The position numbers and the translations under genes are program-made. Below the pieces are notes generated by a model that worked only from the letters and a program-made list of their open reading frames with translations, was not told the DNA's origin and did no database searches. Source: Taenia hydatigena (lineage: Eukaryota; Platyhelminthes; Cestoda; Cyclophyllidea; Taeniidae). From it: a DNA stretch of 64,000 bases. This document shows positions 12,870 to 24,710 of this stretch, in pieces (position 1 is the first letter of the stretch; each line of letters starts with the position of its first letter). The stretch spans positions 17,787,423-17,851,422 of the forward strand of contig JADWOT020000004.1 of NCBI GenBank assembly GCA_036345935.2. The letters run 5' to 3'.

Positions 12870-13150
12870 AAGCTGGATGGTGCTAGATTTGGTGAGCGTC
12901 AGGAAATCTGCTTTAGTTGTTTTGAGTGCTTTATCACACCCCACCTTTCAGTAATTTAAACACATACATTCGAGTGCATGAGTCTAAAGGTGTCTTTGCT
13001 TTCCATTGAATTTAAGAATATTTGCACGATGCCTCTAATATTTGATTACCCACGCTTGACAGCGCATTGTCGTTGATGTGTCTAGATTGCTCACTCGCAT
13101 CGGAATGTTTGAGACGTCCAATGATTACTTGCTCTCGGCTCTGTCTGCAA
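12870..13150 (+). repeat. Diverged duplicate, pairs with 22,090-22,345
   Basis: Both copies hold, in order, a CATACATT(C/G) patch, GTGCATGAGTC(T/C)AA(A/G)G, and a GTTGATGTGTCT- or GTCGATGTGTCT-like patch about 110 bases further on. In the second copy this leads straight into block B. Here it lies just before block A, so the two blocks have been rearranged relative to each other. Confidence 0.45.
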
Positions 13151-13654
13151 ACTTATAAATTTGCCAGCTATCTCGGCGAAGAAGAGAGTGCTCTAGATCA
13201 AGCGATGGAATGCTATGCCACTCTAAGGTAAAATTGGAGCGCGATCGGTGTGGCGATTTTAGAATTTGACAAGGACTATGCCATTATGAACTTACCAATA
13301 GCATAGGCTTACATAAGCCCAGTCAGTTGATTCCACCATGCACGAGAATGTATTAGAGAAAGTAGACTTACCTCCACATAAGGCACACATTACAGAATGT
13401 TTGCTAGGCACACCATCTCGCGATGATTTCCGGTCAGATTGCGTGGACTAACAACCGGTGTCTCAGAATGGTAACAGACTTCATGAGCAATGCTCACCAC
13501 TGATGGTCAGCTAAGTTATTGAGTCAACGGGCATTGCATTACCACCCTAGGCCTATAACGAGCAGATCATTTACGTGTGCCGCCACACCCTATTTGTCTT
13601 TCCCATGGGAGTCTTTACTGCTCCCATGTCACACTGCTAGAGCTCGTGCAATGT
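13151..13654. other. No supported gene
   Basis: Nothing recognisable. Confidence 0.4.
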
Positions 13655-16600
13655 CCGACCAGCATGTCGAGCATTTTGGAGACACAGGACTGATTCTCGT
13701 ATTATCGGCAGAAGAAGCTGACTGATGGGCACCTGCTATGCCACAGCATCTGGTGGGTGACTCATAATCCCTTAAATATCTTCCTACTATTAGTTTTACG
13801 CACCTGACTTCAAAGTTCATCCACGCACCAAAGAGTCCATTTATCCATTATAATTTTGCCATTGACATTGCAGCACCCTTCATAAAGCACACCATCCATT
13901 ATCGCCAAGCGTGATGAAGGAGGTAATATATTCTTCCGGTCTGTGTATTAGATTCACGCTAGTGTCTGATGACTTTACAATCACTCTGACCATCTCTCGT
14001 GATCATTGCTCAATATGCCTGTCCTTATAATGCTATTCTACACAATCCAACTTGATGTCGTTCCAAGACGATGTTTTTGACGGACAGTCAGTAATGTCAC
14101 CTTATGCGGTGGCTATCACTGCTTAAGGTGTAGTGTCTGTTCGCTGTTTACTGTCTAGCCTAACAGATCTGATGCTTTACCTAAAGATTAGGTTAGGTTG
14201 GCTATGATCTGATAAGCACTTGTTTTCGAGAACTCAGCTGAATAGATGGTGATCGAAATTCGCCATCTATTTACTGCATAAATGGAGTCGGTTTCTATCC
14301 GTGTCCTTAGATTAGACCCCGGCATTTGAGAGTTCACACACTGCACACGTTGGATTCAGAAATGGATGGCTCAGGTTCGGCTAATCCTTGTGAGTGCGTT
14401 TCTCTCTAATACATTTCTTTGATGTATTTTACTTGATGTCCTAAAGTGAGTAGGGTTAATGTGAATCCTGGCTGAGGTAGTCCTCTAAAATGCAACGGTG
14501 CAGTGGTTTTTATGTGCCGGTCAACTATGTCGCTGCCTCACTAATTCACGACCAGTAGTGTTTCAGGAGTCTATAGTCATCGACCGTTCCAAGTGCACGT
14601 ATGCATGCCACCAAGTGTGACAGCTGTGTTTCTGCAGTGTTCCTCGTCCAAAGTTGGAAGCTGACTAGCTCCTTGCACATAGAAGAAGTGCAGCTATCGC
14701 CCTAAAAGAATAATTTGCATTCAAGCTTAAAGTAACCTCGTGATTATGCAGCATTCCTCGCATACTCCTGGTCGTATCTCTGTGGCCAAGTGTTGCTGCA
14801 TCCCCGTACGTCTGTTAGCACAAAGATAGGAAGAGAAACAACAAGCGGTGCCTTCTAATGAAGCATCCGGATTGCTCGGGCTATAATGGTCCTTTCATTA
14901 AAAATTTTAGATTGCGTTGACTTAGACGCATTTGAATATGCTTGCTTACGTTTAAGGCATGCTTAAGACAAAGATAATCGCTTGTTTGCCTGCATGATTA
15001 CTTGAGAATACTATATTTCTTGAAAGCCGAGCAGAACCGACGCTCGAATGCGGATACATCAGAGCAATGTGGGGAAGAACCACTGCTCCACCAATGTTAT
15101 ATATGCTTATTCCAAACCTACAAGTGGGAGGAGTTCGAGGAGCATTGTCGAATGGAGTTGGAGAAGCAAGTCAGGAAGGAAGCAGAATGCGGCTTGCCAA
15201 GTACGTCTACGGCGAGCTCACAAGGTGGTACGCGGAGGACGATGAAGTTGGACCGGCCAAAGCGCTACCAGTGCTCCCTTTGTGATTATGGCAGCAAATG
15301 GGAGTTAAATGTGAAGCACCACATGGCAATGACCCACCCAGAGCGTAAGGATGTCGCCATCCTTACATCAAGCCCAAGGACAGCAAAGGACTATGTTCGG
15401 CCATTTTTGTGCTCTGTCTGTGGCTATAGGTAAATGCATTCCTGTAGCAGTGCTTCATTTACTCACGTCCTAATACCTTCCGTGCCAAAATTCATTGTTC
15501 GCATCAAATAATTCGTGTTAACTCAGGAGTAACTGGGCCTTTGACGTGAATGCACACATCAGGATAAAACACAAATGCAAGGGTCAGATAATTCGGCTTG
15601 ACCTCAAGGAAGCGTCTGCAACTATTGAGGAGTATCTGGCACGAAGAAAACAGAATCGGAGTGTTGGTCACGCAACTCGCTGCATAGACGACACAAGAAA
15701 TGAAGAGGTGAGACACAGCCTAACTGACGATTAAAACGTGGACACATGTCACACGACGCATCTTGTTATGGCCTGAGTGATTGTAAAGCTACCTGCATCA
15801 TGAAAATTTAGAACACCATTATTTTGGCCATTGAATTCGCACTCACTGAATGCTCTCTCGCACAGCCCATGTACTTTGTAGTTCTCACCTTCCATCATCC
15901 ACCATCCATATTTTTTTGTTCTTGGTGTAGGCGGTCGGGCCAGAAAGGACACAGGGGTCATCAGTAGTGCAGTCTTCCTTGAGAGGTAGTTTCGCACCGT
16001 CATTGGTGCTACCACAATCGCAGTCGTCATCCACGACCAATGCCGATGCCACAACCATTACCACTGCCACTACAGAACAAGGTGGGGAAATTGAAGCATC
16101 GTTGGAAGTGTCAAGCACCTCGGCGCGTGGTGGTGGCAACGTTGAGCCCATGCAGTAACACCGAAGGTGCAGCCGACGATGAAGAGAAAGCCGAAATGCA
16201 GTTCAAAGCAGCAGGTCCAATTGTGATTAAGATGAGACAGAAGTCAAATTTTACTAGTTTCTATTTTTCCCTATTTACCTACCAGGATTCTACAGGTTTA
16301 CTTCCGTCAATTACCCTTGCTTTTGGCTAATCCTTCCTAATTAAACCGTAAGTCGCTCCAACAAAGTGGATCTTGCGTTGTGAGCATGAGAAAACCATGC
16401 CGTGTAAAAGTGAACAAGTGATGCCTTGGATGCTTTTTGGCATTTGAGTTGCATTAATCGCTTCATAGATAAGCAAGGTGTGTGGTTTCCACTCAAAGAA
16501 CTACATATGCAATCATCGTAGAAGCGGGTATACACACAGTCGTAACACTACTGTGGCAATCATTTGGTGTCATCGGATCACATTTTGCTCAAATTCAACC

Positions 16601-18480
16601 ACTTCGGCGGGCGGTAAACGGGTGAATGCGGCATTAAAACTGATCAGTAGCAATGCTTGATGCATCTTCAACCCCTTAGGCTAATGAGGTCGCCTAGGCC
16701 CACTATTCGATTAGCATGGTGATCCTAATTGAAATCACAGCACTACTTGGCTTCTCACTTGATATTTGATATTTGGTGCAGACTCTGCCTACTAGCATGC
16801 GATTTGCACGTTGCCTAAGGTTATTTGAAACATCAAATTTCTCCTGATCACTCCTCAATAAATTACGACGAATAGTCAGTGTGGGTTCAGCATTGGCTCG
16901 TGACATTCATGTCCCTTGCTGCGGGTGAGACGATCCCTTTGCGCCTCTGTTTTAGACAGGGATAGGAAGCCTTTCCTTGTTTATGGGTTGCATTTTTGTT
17001 CATAATGAAATATCGTGCGTTGCAAGGCCTTTTAGTTTTAAGACTGTAATTTCAAACTTACCAATAAACTATTATCTCTTGCACTGCATGATACGCATAT
17101 TCTGCACACTCGATGCAGTTAAACTAATAAAATGCTTACTCCTTTTTGAGTGGACAGGTTGGATGGAGGAGCTTAAATAGAGATCCTAACGTGCTCCTGC
17201 TTCTGATTCTATTCCGCACTAAGCCATGACACCTCAGAGATATTAGGATTTGTGTAGCATGTTAGTGCTTTGTAAATTGCTATTTTTCACCACTGTAAAT
17301 CACTTAGACAATTGTGTGTTTAAAGCAGATGGTTGAATGTCATGGGATTCAAAATGATGTTTAAGTCATTGCATCGTGAGATCATTTCTCATCAAAGAAC
17401 ACATAGGAGATTATGGGTAACAAGTTGGATTCTACACATAAAGCCGATAAATAATGCTGTGCAGTGAGTTGTTCGATGGTGTGTTTCTTCTAAATAGGAT
17501 GCATGGTAGTTTCTATTGTTTGTAAGACTGACATGCGAGTCAGCTACTATAACACCTTCATTCATGTGACTATGAAACATTGATGACCATCGAAAAACAA
17601 ATCGGTTGCAGTAGCATACGCGTCTGGCCTGCGAGCGTTCGACTCAGACATGAAAGCATGATGCCAGGGCGAGTGGGTGGGCAATGATATCAAAGTTCTG
17701 TTTTGGATTTGGTTCGACTTGAAGCGGATATCTCAGTTTTCGTACATGAATTCAGTGGTGAGTCTCGTCTAAATTACTAAATCACACTAGATTGTCAATG
17801 CAGAAGAGACTTGATGTGGCGTTCGCTGACTCAACAATTAGCCTGAGCCTCTGTCCTGACCACTATTCATGATACTTGTCATGACAAGGGGCCGCTGGTT
17901 GTCACACTACGCAATCAGGTTCGATACCGAAACGAGGTGAAATGTTTAATAGATTGCAGATGATGTGTACTTTATGTAGTGACAAAGCTCTGTGCGCATC
18001 TCCCACGGTGGCTAGGTTAAAAATTACTCCCTTATTAAATACATTTCACCCAGCTAGCAATCACGTGCACATCGTCGTGCATTCCGTGCTTTTATATAAA
18101 TTCCTCTCTGCCAAGAAAAGACATACGCATTAAGCTCATGTTGTGTTGAATGCGTTATATTGCTGGGTACTACTTTAACAGCATCCAAAAATTGTATGCA
18201 GTTGAGATTAAGTCACATATTTCTTCCTTGCCTATTTCTCTCCTATCCGCTTAGAACAAAATCATGCCTCGGTTCCGTAATGTTTCAGTGTCTAGTATAG
18301 AGGAAAAGCTTTCCAGTAGAAAATCACCAACAACTTTTTAAAACCACAAAAGAGATAAGATTCGATGTGGTTTGAAGCTTTGCCACTTTCTACTACTACA
18401 AGCTTTACTTATTTCAGCCTTGTGAGGTCTTATTTGTTATGTTATTTGTTGTTTGTTATATGCGATGTGTGTATCAGGTC
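13655..18480 (+). repeat. Segmental duplicate block A, copy 1 (carries zinc-finger gene)
   Basis: Aligns in the same orientation with 53,690-58,680 over its whole length, including non-coding parts. Anchors are 13,680-13,780 with 53,710-53,830, 14,050-14,260 with 54,070-54,270, the zinc-finger gene, 16,900-17,000 with 57,150-57,240, and 17,430-18,300 with 57,640-58,460. The part from about 17,200 on also matches 33,150-34,500, and 15,150-17,000 matches 45,775-47,850. Intronic and flanking conservation means that DNA segments were duplicated, not retrocopied mRNAs. Confidence 0.7.
15002..16158 (+). CDS. C2H2 zinc-finger protein, copy 1 (5' exon(s) not identified)
   Basis: Three coding exons are visible: up to 15,429; 15,527-15,707; 15,931-16,158 (TAA). 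Introns are 15,430-15,526 (AG|GTAAAT ... CAG) and 15,708-15,930 (GAG|GTGAGA ... TGTAG), in phases 2 and 0, and the joined frame stays open for 278 codons. 15,002 is a TTG, not a true start; a conserved pyrimidine-rich AG at 15,026 suggests that this exon begins at 15,027 after an upstream intron. Numbering from 15,002, finger 1 is degenerate (C32, C35, H48, no second His). Finger 2 is complete (C91, C94, H107, H112). Finger 3 is complete (C137, C140, H153, H158) and is split by intron 1 after the C-G-Y-R step. The tail is Ser/Thr/Ala/Gly-rich. Likely a nucleic-acid-binding nuclear protein by family. Its tail frame differs from the other copies. Confidence 0.7.
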
Positions 18481-19021
18481 AGCTGTCCGATTTTACTACG
18501 CCTTAATAAGCAGAAAGTCGTGGCATTAATCGCAAAAGAAGGAAGGCGCAAAGTCGGTATTCGGCATTGCATGGATGACTTGCTAAGCTGATGTTAGAAT
18601 TTGAAGCACATATTTTGCACCGAAGTCAAGGGCTTGCATGAAAATTTTGCCTGTTTCAATTGCATTACCTCTACCGCTAAGCACTTTTGCTTTTACTTTC
18701 ACTTTATAAGCTTCAAGATTGTACTGCGTGGTCTGTAAACACTCAATGTAACTACTTTTATTTCACCTTCTGTCTCATTTGTAGGCTGAGGATGACGAAA
18801 TAATCAAGTTTCATAAGTTGATTTCGACACATCACGCATTAACTTCAACAGGCTATAGCTAAATAAAACAGCTGCGAAACGTGCCAAAGACATGCTAGTC
18901 AACAATGTGCAATAAAGGAATTTTCATGGTAAAGTCGTTTCTCCTTTGAGCCACAAGTCTTTAATTTACGTTTTGACCAAGTTTTACTCTGCTCGAGTGA
19001 GGAGTACACAGGAAGGTTGAG
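16159..19021. other. Block A 3' part, no supported gene
   Basis: The sequence matches the paralogous blocks as described for 13,655-18,480. The run open at 16,040-16,330 is not separate: it is the ancestral frame of exon 3 of the zinc-finger gene. A good acceptor-like CTCATTTGTAG lies at 18,774-18,784, but no supported exon follows it. Beyond 18,480 the match to the 34.5 and 58.7 kb regions stops. Confidence 0.4.
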
Positions 19022-19213
19022 ATGCTGAGTGTTGTTACAGCTGACCTTCACCTAACCACTGGGTTTAATAAGCTGACTCAGTGTATACGTGGTGTGAGAT
19101 CAGCCGCTCATTTGCATATTTGGATGGATATGAAACCATTCAAGTGCGTCCGTTGTGGATGCATGAGCGCACACCTAGCTATAGAAATGTGGAAGGAACA
19201 ATCACTATAAATC
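19022..19213 (+). pseudogene. C2H2 zinc-finger remnant
   Basis: An open run of 62 codons ends with a classical inter-finger signature: A-H-L-H-I-W upstream of K-P-F-K-C-V-R-C-G, the usual K-P-F-x-C-x2-C linker and first ligand pair. The second ligand pair does not follow at the expected spacing (only one His, in S-A-H-L-A-I), and the run starts from a TTG/GTG-type codon at best. A diverged counterpart lies at 48,640-48,810. I read both as decayed finger exons from a related gene. Confidence 0.45.
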
Positions 19214-19269
19214 ATCTACCCTCGTTCGATAGGAAATCAATTTGTTACTGCTTAAAGTGATCAGAAAGC

Positions 19270-19500
19270 AGCTTACTATTTGTTACTTTTTTTCTGTTGT
19301 GCGAGTTAAAAAATGGTTTGTCGAAGCTATTTGACACTTGCTTTAGCACATTAGCAGCCTACATACAACCTTCTCAGGCAAATAAACAGAACCACGTTTC
19401 CTGAAATGTCAGCTGAAGTTCCCATAGGAATGCTGCTTAGCGTAAATTGTTTTATTTTGTGCATGTGCCTTCATCCATTAGCAAGTTGGGCGCACAAAAA
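19270..19500 (+). repeat. Diverged duplicate T, copy 1
   Basis: Aligns closely with 31,690-31,930 (shared patches include CAGCCTACATACA or its variant, and GCTTAGCGT followed by TTGTTTT). Overall similarity looks higher than for most blocks here. Non-coding in appearance. Confidence 0.55.
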
Positions 19501-19924
19501 TGATTTCATTAGTTTAGCAAAACCTACAAATTCACTGCCGCAGAGGACAGCAAAGCTTTGCCCTCAGGGAAGAAATCATTTCACTTTCCTTACTGCATGC
19601 TTAGCAAGAGCACAATGGAATGCCTCCTATCATGGCAATCGCGGCAACAGAAGTACCAAGTGTGGTGACGCAGTTCCATGTGTGATAAATCCACACTCTA
19701 ATGATGTTTAACGACACTGTGGAAGGTTTCGCAGCTCATCCGTTGGAATCAAGCGATCCGGTGCAAGAGCCTTGTCTAAAATCGTGTTTTCACCTTTTAA
19801 AGGCATTGACATTCTAATATGTGGTTGTTTTAGGAGTGAAAATATAACACGTTTGCACTGTCATGCGATATCATTGGGTTGGGTACTGATAGGTTACTCA
19901 TTTAGAATTTTTGAATCAAGACAT
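19501..19924. other. No supported gene
   Basis: The 101-codon + strand run at 19,406-19,711 overlaps duplicate T and has no motif. Nothing else was seen. Confidence 0.35.
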
Positions 19925-20050
19925 GATGGGATCTGCAGAGACGATTGTCTATTTTGCTATGCACCCTTATCTACTCACAGTTCGGATAAGCTCCAGTCGG
20001 CTTTAACTGTCGCTGCCAAAAGCGAGTGTCATAGGCGTATCTCCAGCTAA
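19925..20050 (+). pseudogene. RING-finger-like remnant 1
   Basis: The last third of a 92-codon run reads C-R-D-D-C-L-F-C-Y then, about 20 residues later, S-E-C-H-R-R-I-S-S and a stop. C-x2-C followed by a spaced C-H fits the first half of a RING domain; the next expected Cys reads Ser. Two homologous copies (60,505-60,619 and 49,694-49,793) align residue by residue through the D-D, C-Y and S-K/D-K-L steps, supporting a coding ancestor. RING domains usually serve ubiquitin ligases. This piece lacks the second half, so it is probably a relic or a lone exon. Confidence 0.45.
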
Positions 20051-22089
20051 TCATTCCTGCATCCCCTTACACCCTAATTGCTCTTGAGCTTCGCACTAGA
20101 GAATAGAGGATCGTTTTAAAAGCTTTTGCCTACTCCTACTTCTTGTAATGCTTGCTCCGAAGTGGTAAATACGCTCGCTGCATCAGATCACGTATAAAGA
20201 CAAAGCACAGCATTGGTAAGCTGAAATTGACAACAAATAGTGCGATGCCGCCTGCAGTTCCATGCATTGACAACTTTCCTATTACGTTGATGGATCTGTG
20301 AACAAAGGGATCCTGTCATTTACTCTTCCTACCATGGACGGTGCTACGACCGAGGCCACACACATCAGCACTAACAATGACGTCAACAGGGAAAGCAAAG
20401 CTGAGGTTGTAAAGGAGGGAAAGTCGAAAGTAAGTGCGCATGAGGAGGGGAAGCATCGGTAACAGATTGGGTGAGAGCCAATTGGTACCCCAGCTGTTGT
20501 CATCGCCATGACGCATTTGAGTACCTTGGAACCCAAGGCTAACGGTCAACACTCCTCAGTGTCACTACTATGCTACACTAAGCTTGTTTGCATTGCAGAC
20601 AATAATAAGGAAAGAAAAGAAAGTGCTGCTTTTCTCACTATATGAAAATTAAATGCCCTAAAATACTTCAACATAAGGAAACCACCCGTTATCTACCACT
20701 AGCTAAAATCGAGAAACGGTGAGGCATTTGGGCGGAGCAATGGTGGAGATCGAATAAAATTCACGTGAAAGACGTTGTCTCACCTTGCATCTGCAGAACC
20801 AAGGACGATGATTACGTATGCGTTGTCGTCAGCTTTTAACTTGCTGCGAATAGCTTAACACAAGCCGTCATACAAGACTTTTGCTGTTATAAGAATCTAT
20901 TATTTTATTCGACCACTTACAAGTGAATGCGCTGCATATCGGAGCCTCTGGTTAATGAAACTACCATTATATCTCCGTGTACTTTTGACATTGCTTTCCA
21001 GTGCTGCAACAGCTCCTACAAATTTTAACTCCTCTCATCCCTTCACGAACTTGGTTGTTGAAGTTACTCGACTCTGCATCCTAAATAGAGACTCGCCTTC
21101 TAGTGTGCGACCATTGTGAATAAGCGCATATTTCTTAAAATCACTACCCTTATTATGGAGCCAAATCATCATTAGATTAGCGAGTAATAGTTGAAAAATT
21201 TGTCCGATTGGAGAGGAAAGCAACTGTAAGAGATTAATTAACTCTCTAAAGAATTGGACTCCAATAGCTTTAAACCCCACCAATTGTGGATCTAAACGGT
21301 GGGAGCATGCAACTGACTTCCTCCTTAATTACTCTTACTTCCATAAGCATGAATGAAATATGAGAGAAACGGAAGCATCCAAGTAGAGTGATCTATTTCA
21401 GGAAGGGTAAAAATGAAAGGGGGATGCAGATTAAAAGAGGAAGAAGTACTTGCATCGCACAATGCGGTCACGCACCACGATTCATTAGGCGCTTTTGGTT
21501 TTACAAGGTGGCGCAAAGGCTGCTGCTTGGTGAAGCAGTTGTTCGCTTATCATGTTTATGTCTGTAGATACAAGACATCATTTGTCTAATGATTTTATGC
21601 CCCTTACATCGGCAACCGATTGTTCATACATGCCTCGACTCAAAATGCATTTTTACGCGCAGAACATAGTTGGGACAAGAAAGCAATCGTCCACTTTGTA
21701 CCCACCAATAAAAAAAATTAAGTCGCACATCTACGACCGTAACAGTCCAAATGTTAAAGACCACAAACGAGTCGGATTCCACAGAAGGCTAACTCATCGT
21801 TTTCCATAATTATTTGCCAGGAATCTAATTTAGACAATCCACCGCGAGAGCTAGTACGCCAAGCATACGCATGTTTGGTCGCGATTGTGTGATAGCATAA
21901 AAGAAGTGTCTGATGCCTGTTAAATTAGTGCAATAAAGTGCCTGGTGTTAGGGCAAGAATTACAAGCGCTTTGCCTTCACCATCTCACCTCTTTCGCTAG
22001 GCACATAATAAAGAAAAAAATATCGCTGTGAAGGTGCTTTGGAGCTTAGGGAAAGGAAAAGCGTCATCGCGTTTAAGGGAAGTGCATGA
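20051..22089. other. No supported gene
   Basis: Short ORFs only. The overlapping - strand runs at 20,282-20,552 and the run at 21,035-21,283 show no motif or paralogue. Confidence 0.45.
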
Positions 22090-22344
22090 GATTGAAAATC
22101 CTCTCCAGTATGCTAGCAGTTTCTGTCAGGTCAGCAAGCACAGCAAAACACTCCATCTTTCAGCACCCTAAATGCACATACATTGAGGTGCATGAGTCCA
22201 AGGCCATCTTAGTTTGCCACTAACTTTAAGGCTATTCGCAAGACACATCCACTATTTGACTATACAAGCTTGATGACAGAGTGTTGTCGATGTGTCTGGA
22301 CCACATTGCAATCCTATAATGTTTCATTACCTCTATGTCTGTTA
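22090..22344 (+). repeat. Diverged duplicate, pairs with 12,870-13,150
   Basis: Counterpart of the block described at 12,870-13,150. Here it is continuous with block B. Confidence 0.45.
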
Positions 22345-24710
22345 ACGGCTATTCAGCTGCACTAATGGATCCCTGAGTCGGCATAACTCACCAAAGCTCC
22401 CAGAGTAAGATTTATGTTTGCAAATTAGGTAGGGACACGGTGGTTGAACCTTGATCTGAAAACTAGTCTTAATTTTGCGCATCCCGTTCTGTAATCACAC
22501 ATATTCCGGTGTTTTGCGATGCCTGTACTTACTAAAATAATTAAGGAATGTTAAGAAAATTCCTGCATGAGATGAAAACACAAAACGATACCATAGCCTA
22601 TGCCTGCCCTAATTTGTTTAGAAATGTACAAAAGTAAGGCGGTGTGGTTTGTGGTGAATGAGACAAGCCGATATATAATGGCTATACAATCGCTGCGTTC
22701 ATCTTTGATGTTAGCAAGAACTGAGCGTAGGCAGTTGAAAGTAGGACATCCTAATAGTGGTAAGGAGTGACGCTCAATAAAATGGCGACTTGCTGTACTC
22801 TTAATGCATATCACTGATGATAAGTGTAGTGGTACCAAACGGTGTGTGTCTGCCTAAGCTGGCGTAACTCGCATTAACAGCTGCTAGTTGAAAGCCCACT
22901 GCAGGGTGTTGGCACGCAAGGCAAAGCACTTGATGTGAGGGCCAGCTATGCAGCATAGCGAAAATGTGATGCAGCCAACCTCCCATGATGAAAATAGCAT
23001 GCCTGTAGGCACTTGTCCATGCCTACAGACAAAATTCACGGACAGTTACTGTCATGCTTGCAAAGTCCATCCTGATTCCCTAGATTTACTCGCTCCTCAT
23101 TTCTTATGGGGCGGCAATATTTTGACTTATATAACTGAGCGAAGGAGGCACGATGAGCACGTGCTTGTTTGGCAAGTCGACACGGCCTTAGCCTTTCGGT
23201 ATCCCTACACACTCACATTCGTGTTTATGTCATAACAGGTTCTTCAGCGCTGATGGATGAAGACCATGCCAGCCATTCCAGTAGAGGAGAATGCTGATCA
23301 CCCAGTCAATCTTATGAGGCAATCCCGCAGACTTGCATTTCGTTCAAGAACACAGTATTTCTATGATCTCGATCATTCTCATTCATACTTATTTAAATAT
23401 TTCATGTCGCTGTTCCACCATCGCAAACTCTTCTCATTACCGCTGCTGATGCTGACGCTAAAGAACCATCGAAAGACTAGCGTGCTACACCGCTTGATAA
23501 CCCAGCTTTTAAAATCGTTGACAACCACTAAGCTTAGATAAAGTTTCAGATCTAATAGCCTCTACCTCTGCCATAATTTAGATGCTCCAATGCACTTGCT
23601 CATTCTGAGATGCACTTAGTTACTTCAGTGCGGTTGATACATACCTTTATGAATATCGACGATCTCTACAACTATAAGAGAGGAAGGCCGTGTGCTTGAC
23701 TATTGCGGCCACTTCTATTGATGTGACACGATAGGTCTCAGTCTAATTGACAAGTGCATGAAAAACCACCCGGAGTGCTTTACACACAGTCAGATTCCAT
23801 CTACTGTACGATTCGGACAGATCTATTTACACATATTTCGAAAAATAAAATGAAAGCGACTCAAAAGCCTTAATTTTAGATGTGCATAGCATTTCTCACC
23901 TACGTCTTTCCCGTCGCAACATTATGATAAGCAGACTGATTGGGGTAGGTTATCTTTTATCATAAGGTTAGCCTACAATAGGTTTTGAATTTGTTGTCAT
24001 AAGGCTCATGTGTAATGCCTGCATTGTGGAATACACCGTTTAGGCGACAGCACAAATGCAACGTGACGAAAAACCGCTTTAGAAGGGATTGTGATACTAA
24101 CCAACACAACTCCAACTGCAGCATTTCCTTCAAGACGCCTGCGCTTGTAGCAACAGAAAAGAGATACTAAAAAGAAGCGTAAGGGTAGGGATTAGTGTAC
24201 TTTACATTTCAAGTACACGTTCTTTGATATATTATTGACATGAGCGCATAAGTTGATGCAAACAATATGATTATTCTTCAAAACCAAAGAGCTCGGCTAT
24301 TCATTAAAGTTCTTTAGTAGTTTGCATTCAAAAAGGAATAGAAATTGTAAGTTGGCAGTTCAAGGAATCATGTAGTACTAGCAATACGCGCATCCACATC
24401 AGAAATCTAGCAGGATAAGTCCTCATTCGCTCACTCTGTCTTACTTTTGCGTACTCTGCACTCCTGTTGCCGCCAGAGTCTTTCAAGAAGTGGGTCGTGA
24501 AGTATTACATGAGGAAGAAATGCCCTTTTGAAACACACATCATCTCCATCGTGAGTTACCTTCACACCGCTAGTAGCTTCAACTTCTGCTTAAAAAGATT
24601 TCGTACGTGTTCAGCTTGGCCTGACTTGTGATAAAGTCAAAAGGGAGAGGCACTTGGCGAACTTGCGAATGGCTTCACACTTTTAACTCTAATAAGTTGT
24701 GATCGATTTA
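22345..24710 (+). repeat. Segmental duplicate block B, copy 2
   Basis: Aligns with 7,690-9,560 and 49,980-51,830 (+) and with 28,670-30,210 (-). Its left edge matches 49,997-50,060. Near its right end, 24,397-24,535 keeps the same frame without indels as 51,140-51,280: H-Q-[K/E]-S-S-R, then Y-[F/L]-C-[V/A]-L-C-x-P-V. This is the most coding-like part of the block. The frame ends in TGA at about 24,531. Confidence 0.6.

Noticed and set aside
16040..16330. 96-codon open run as a separate gene
   Set aside because: It is the alternative frame of exon 3 of zinc-finger copy 1, matching the exon 3 frame of copies 2 and 3.
17600..17660. tRNA-like string with GTTCGACTC, repeated at 33,530-33,600 and 57,836-57,900
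   Set aside because: No complete A box, acceptor stem or paired arms could be drawn. The repetition is explained by block A duplication.
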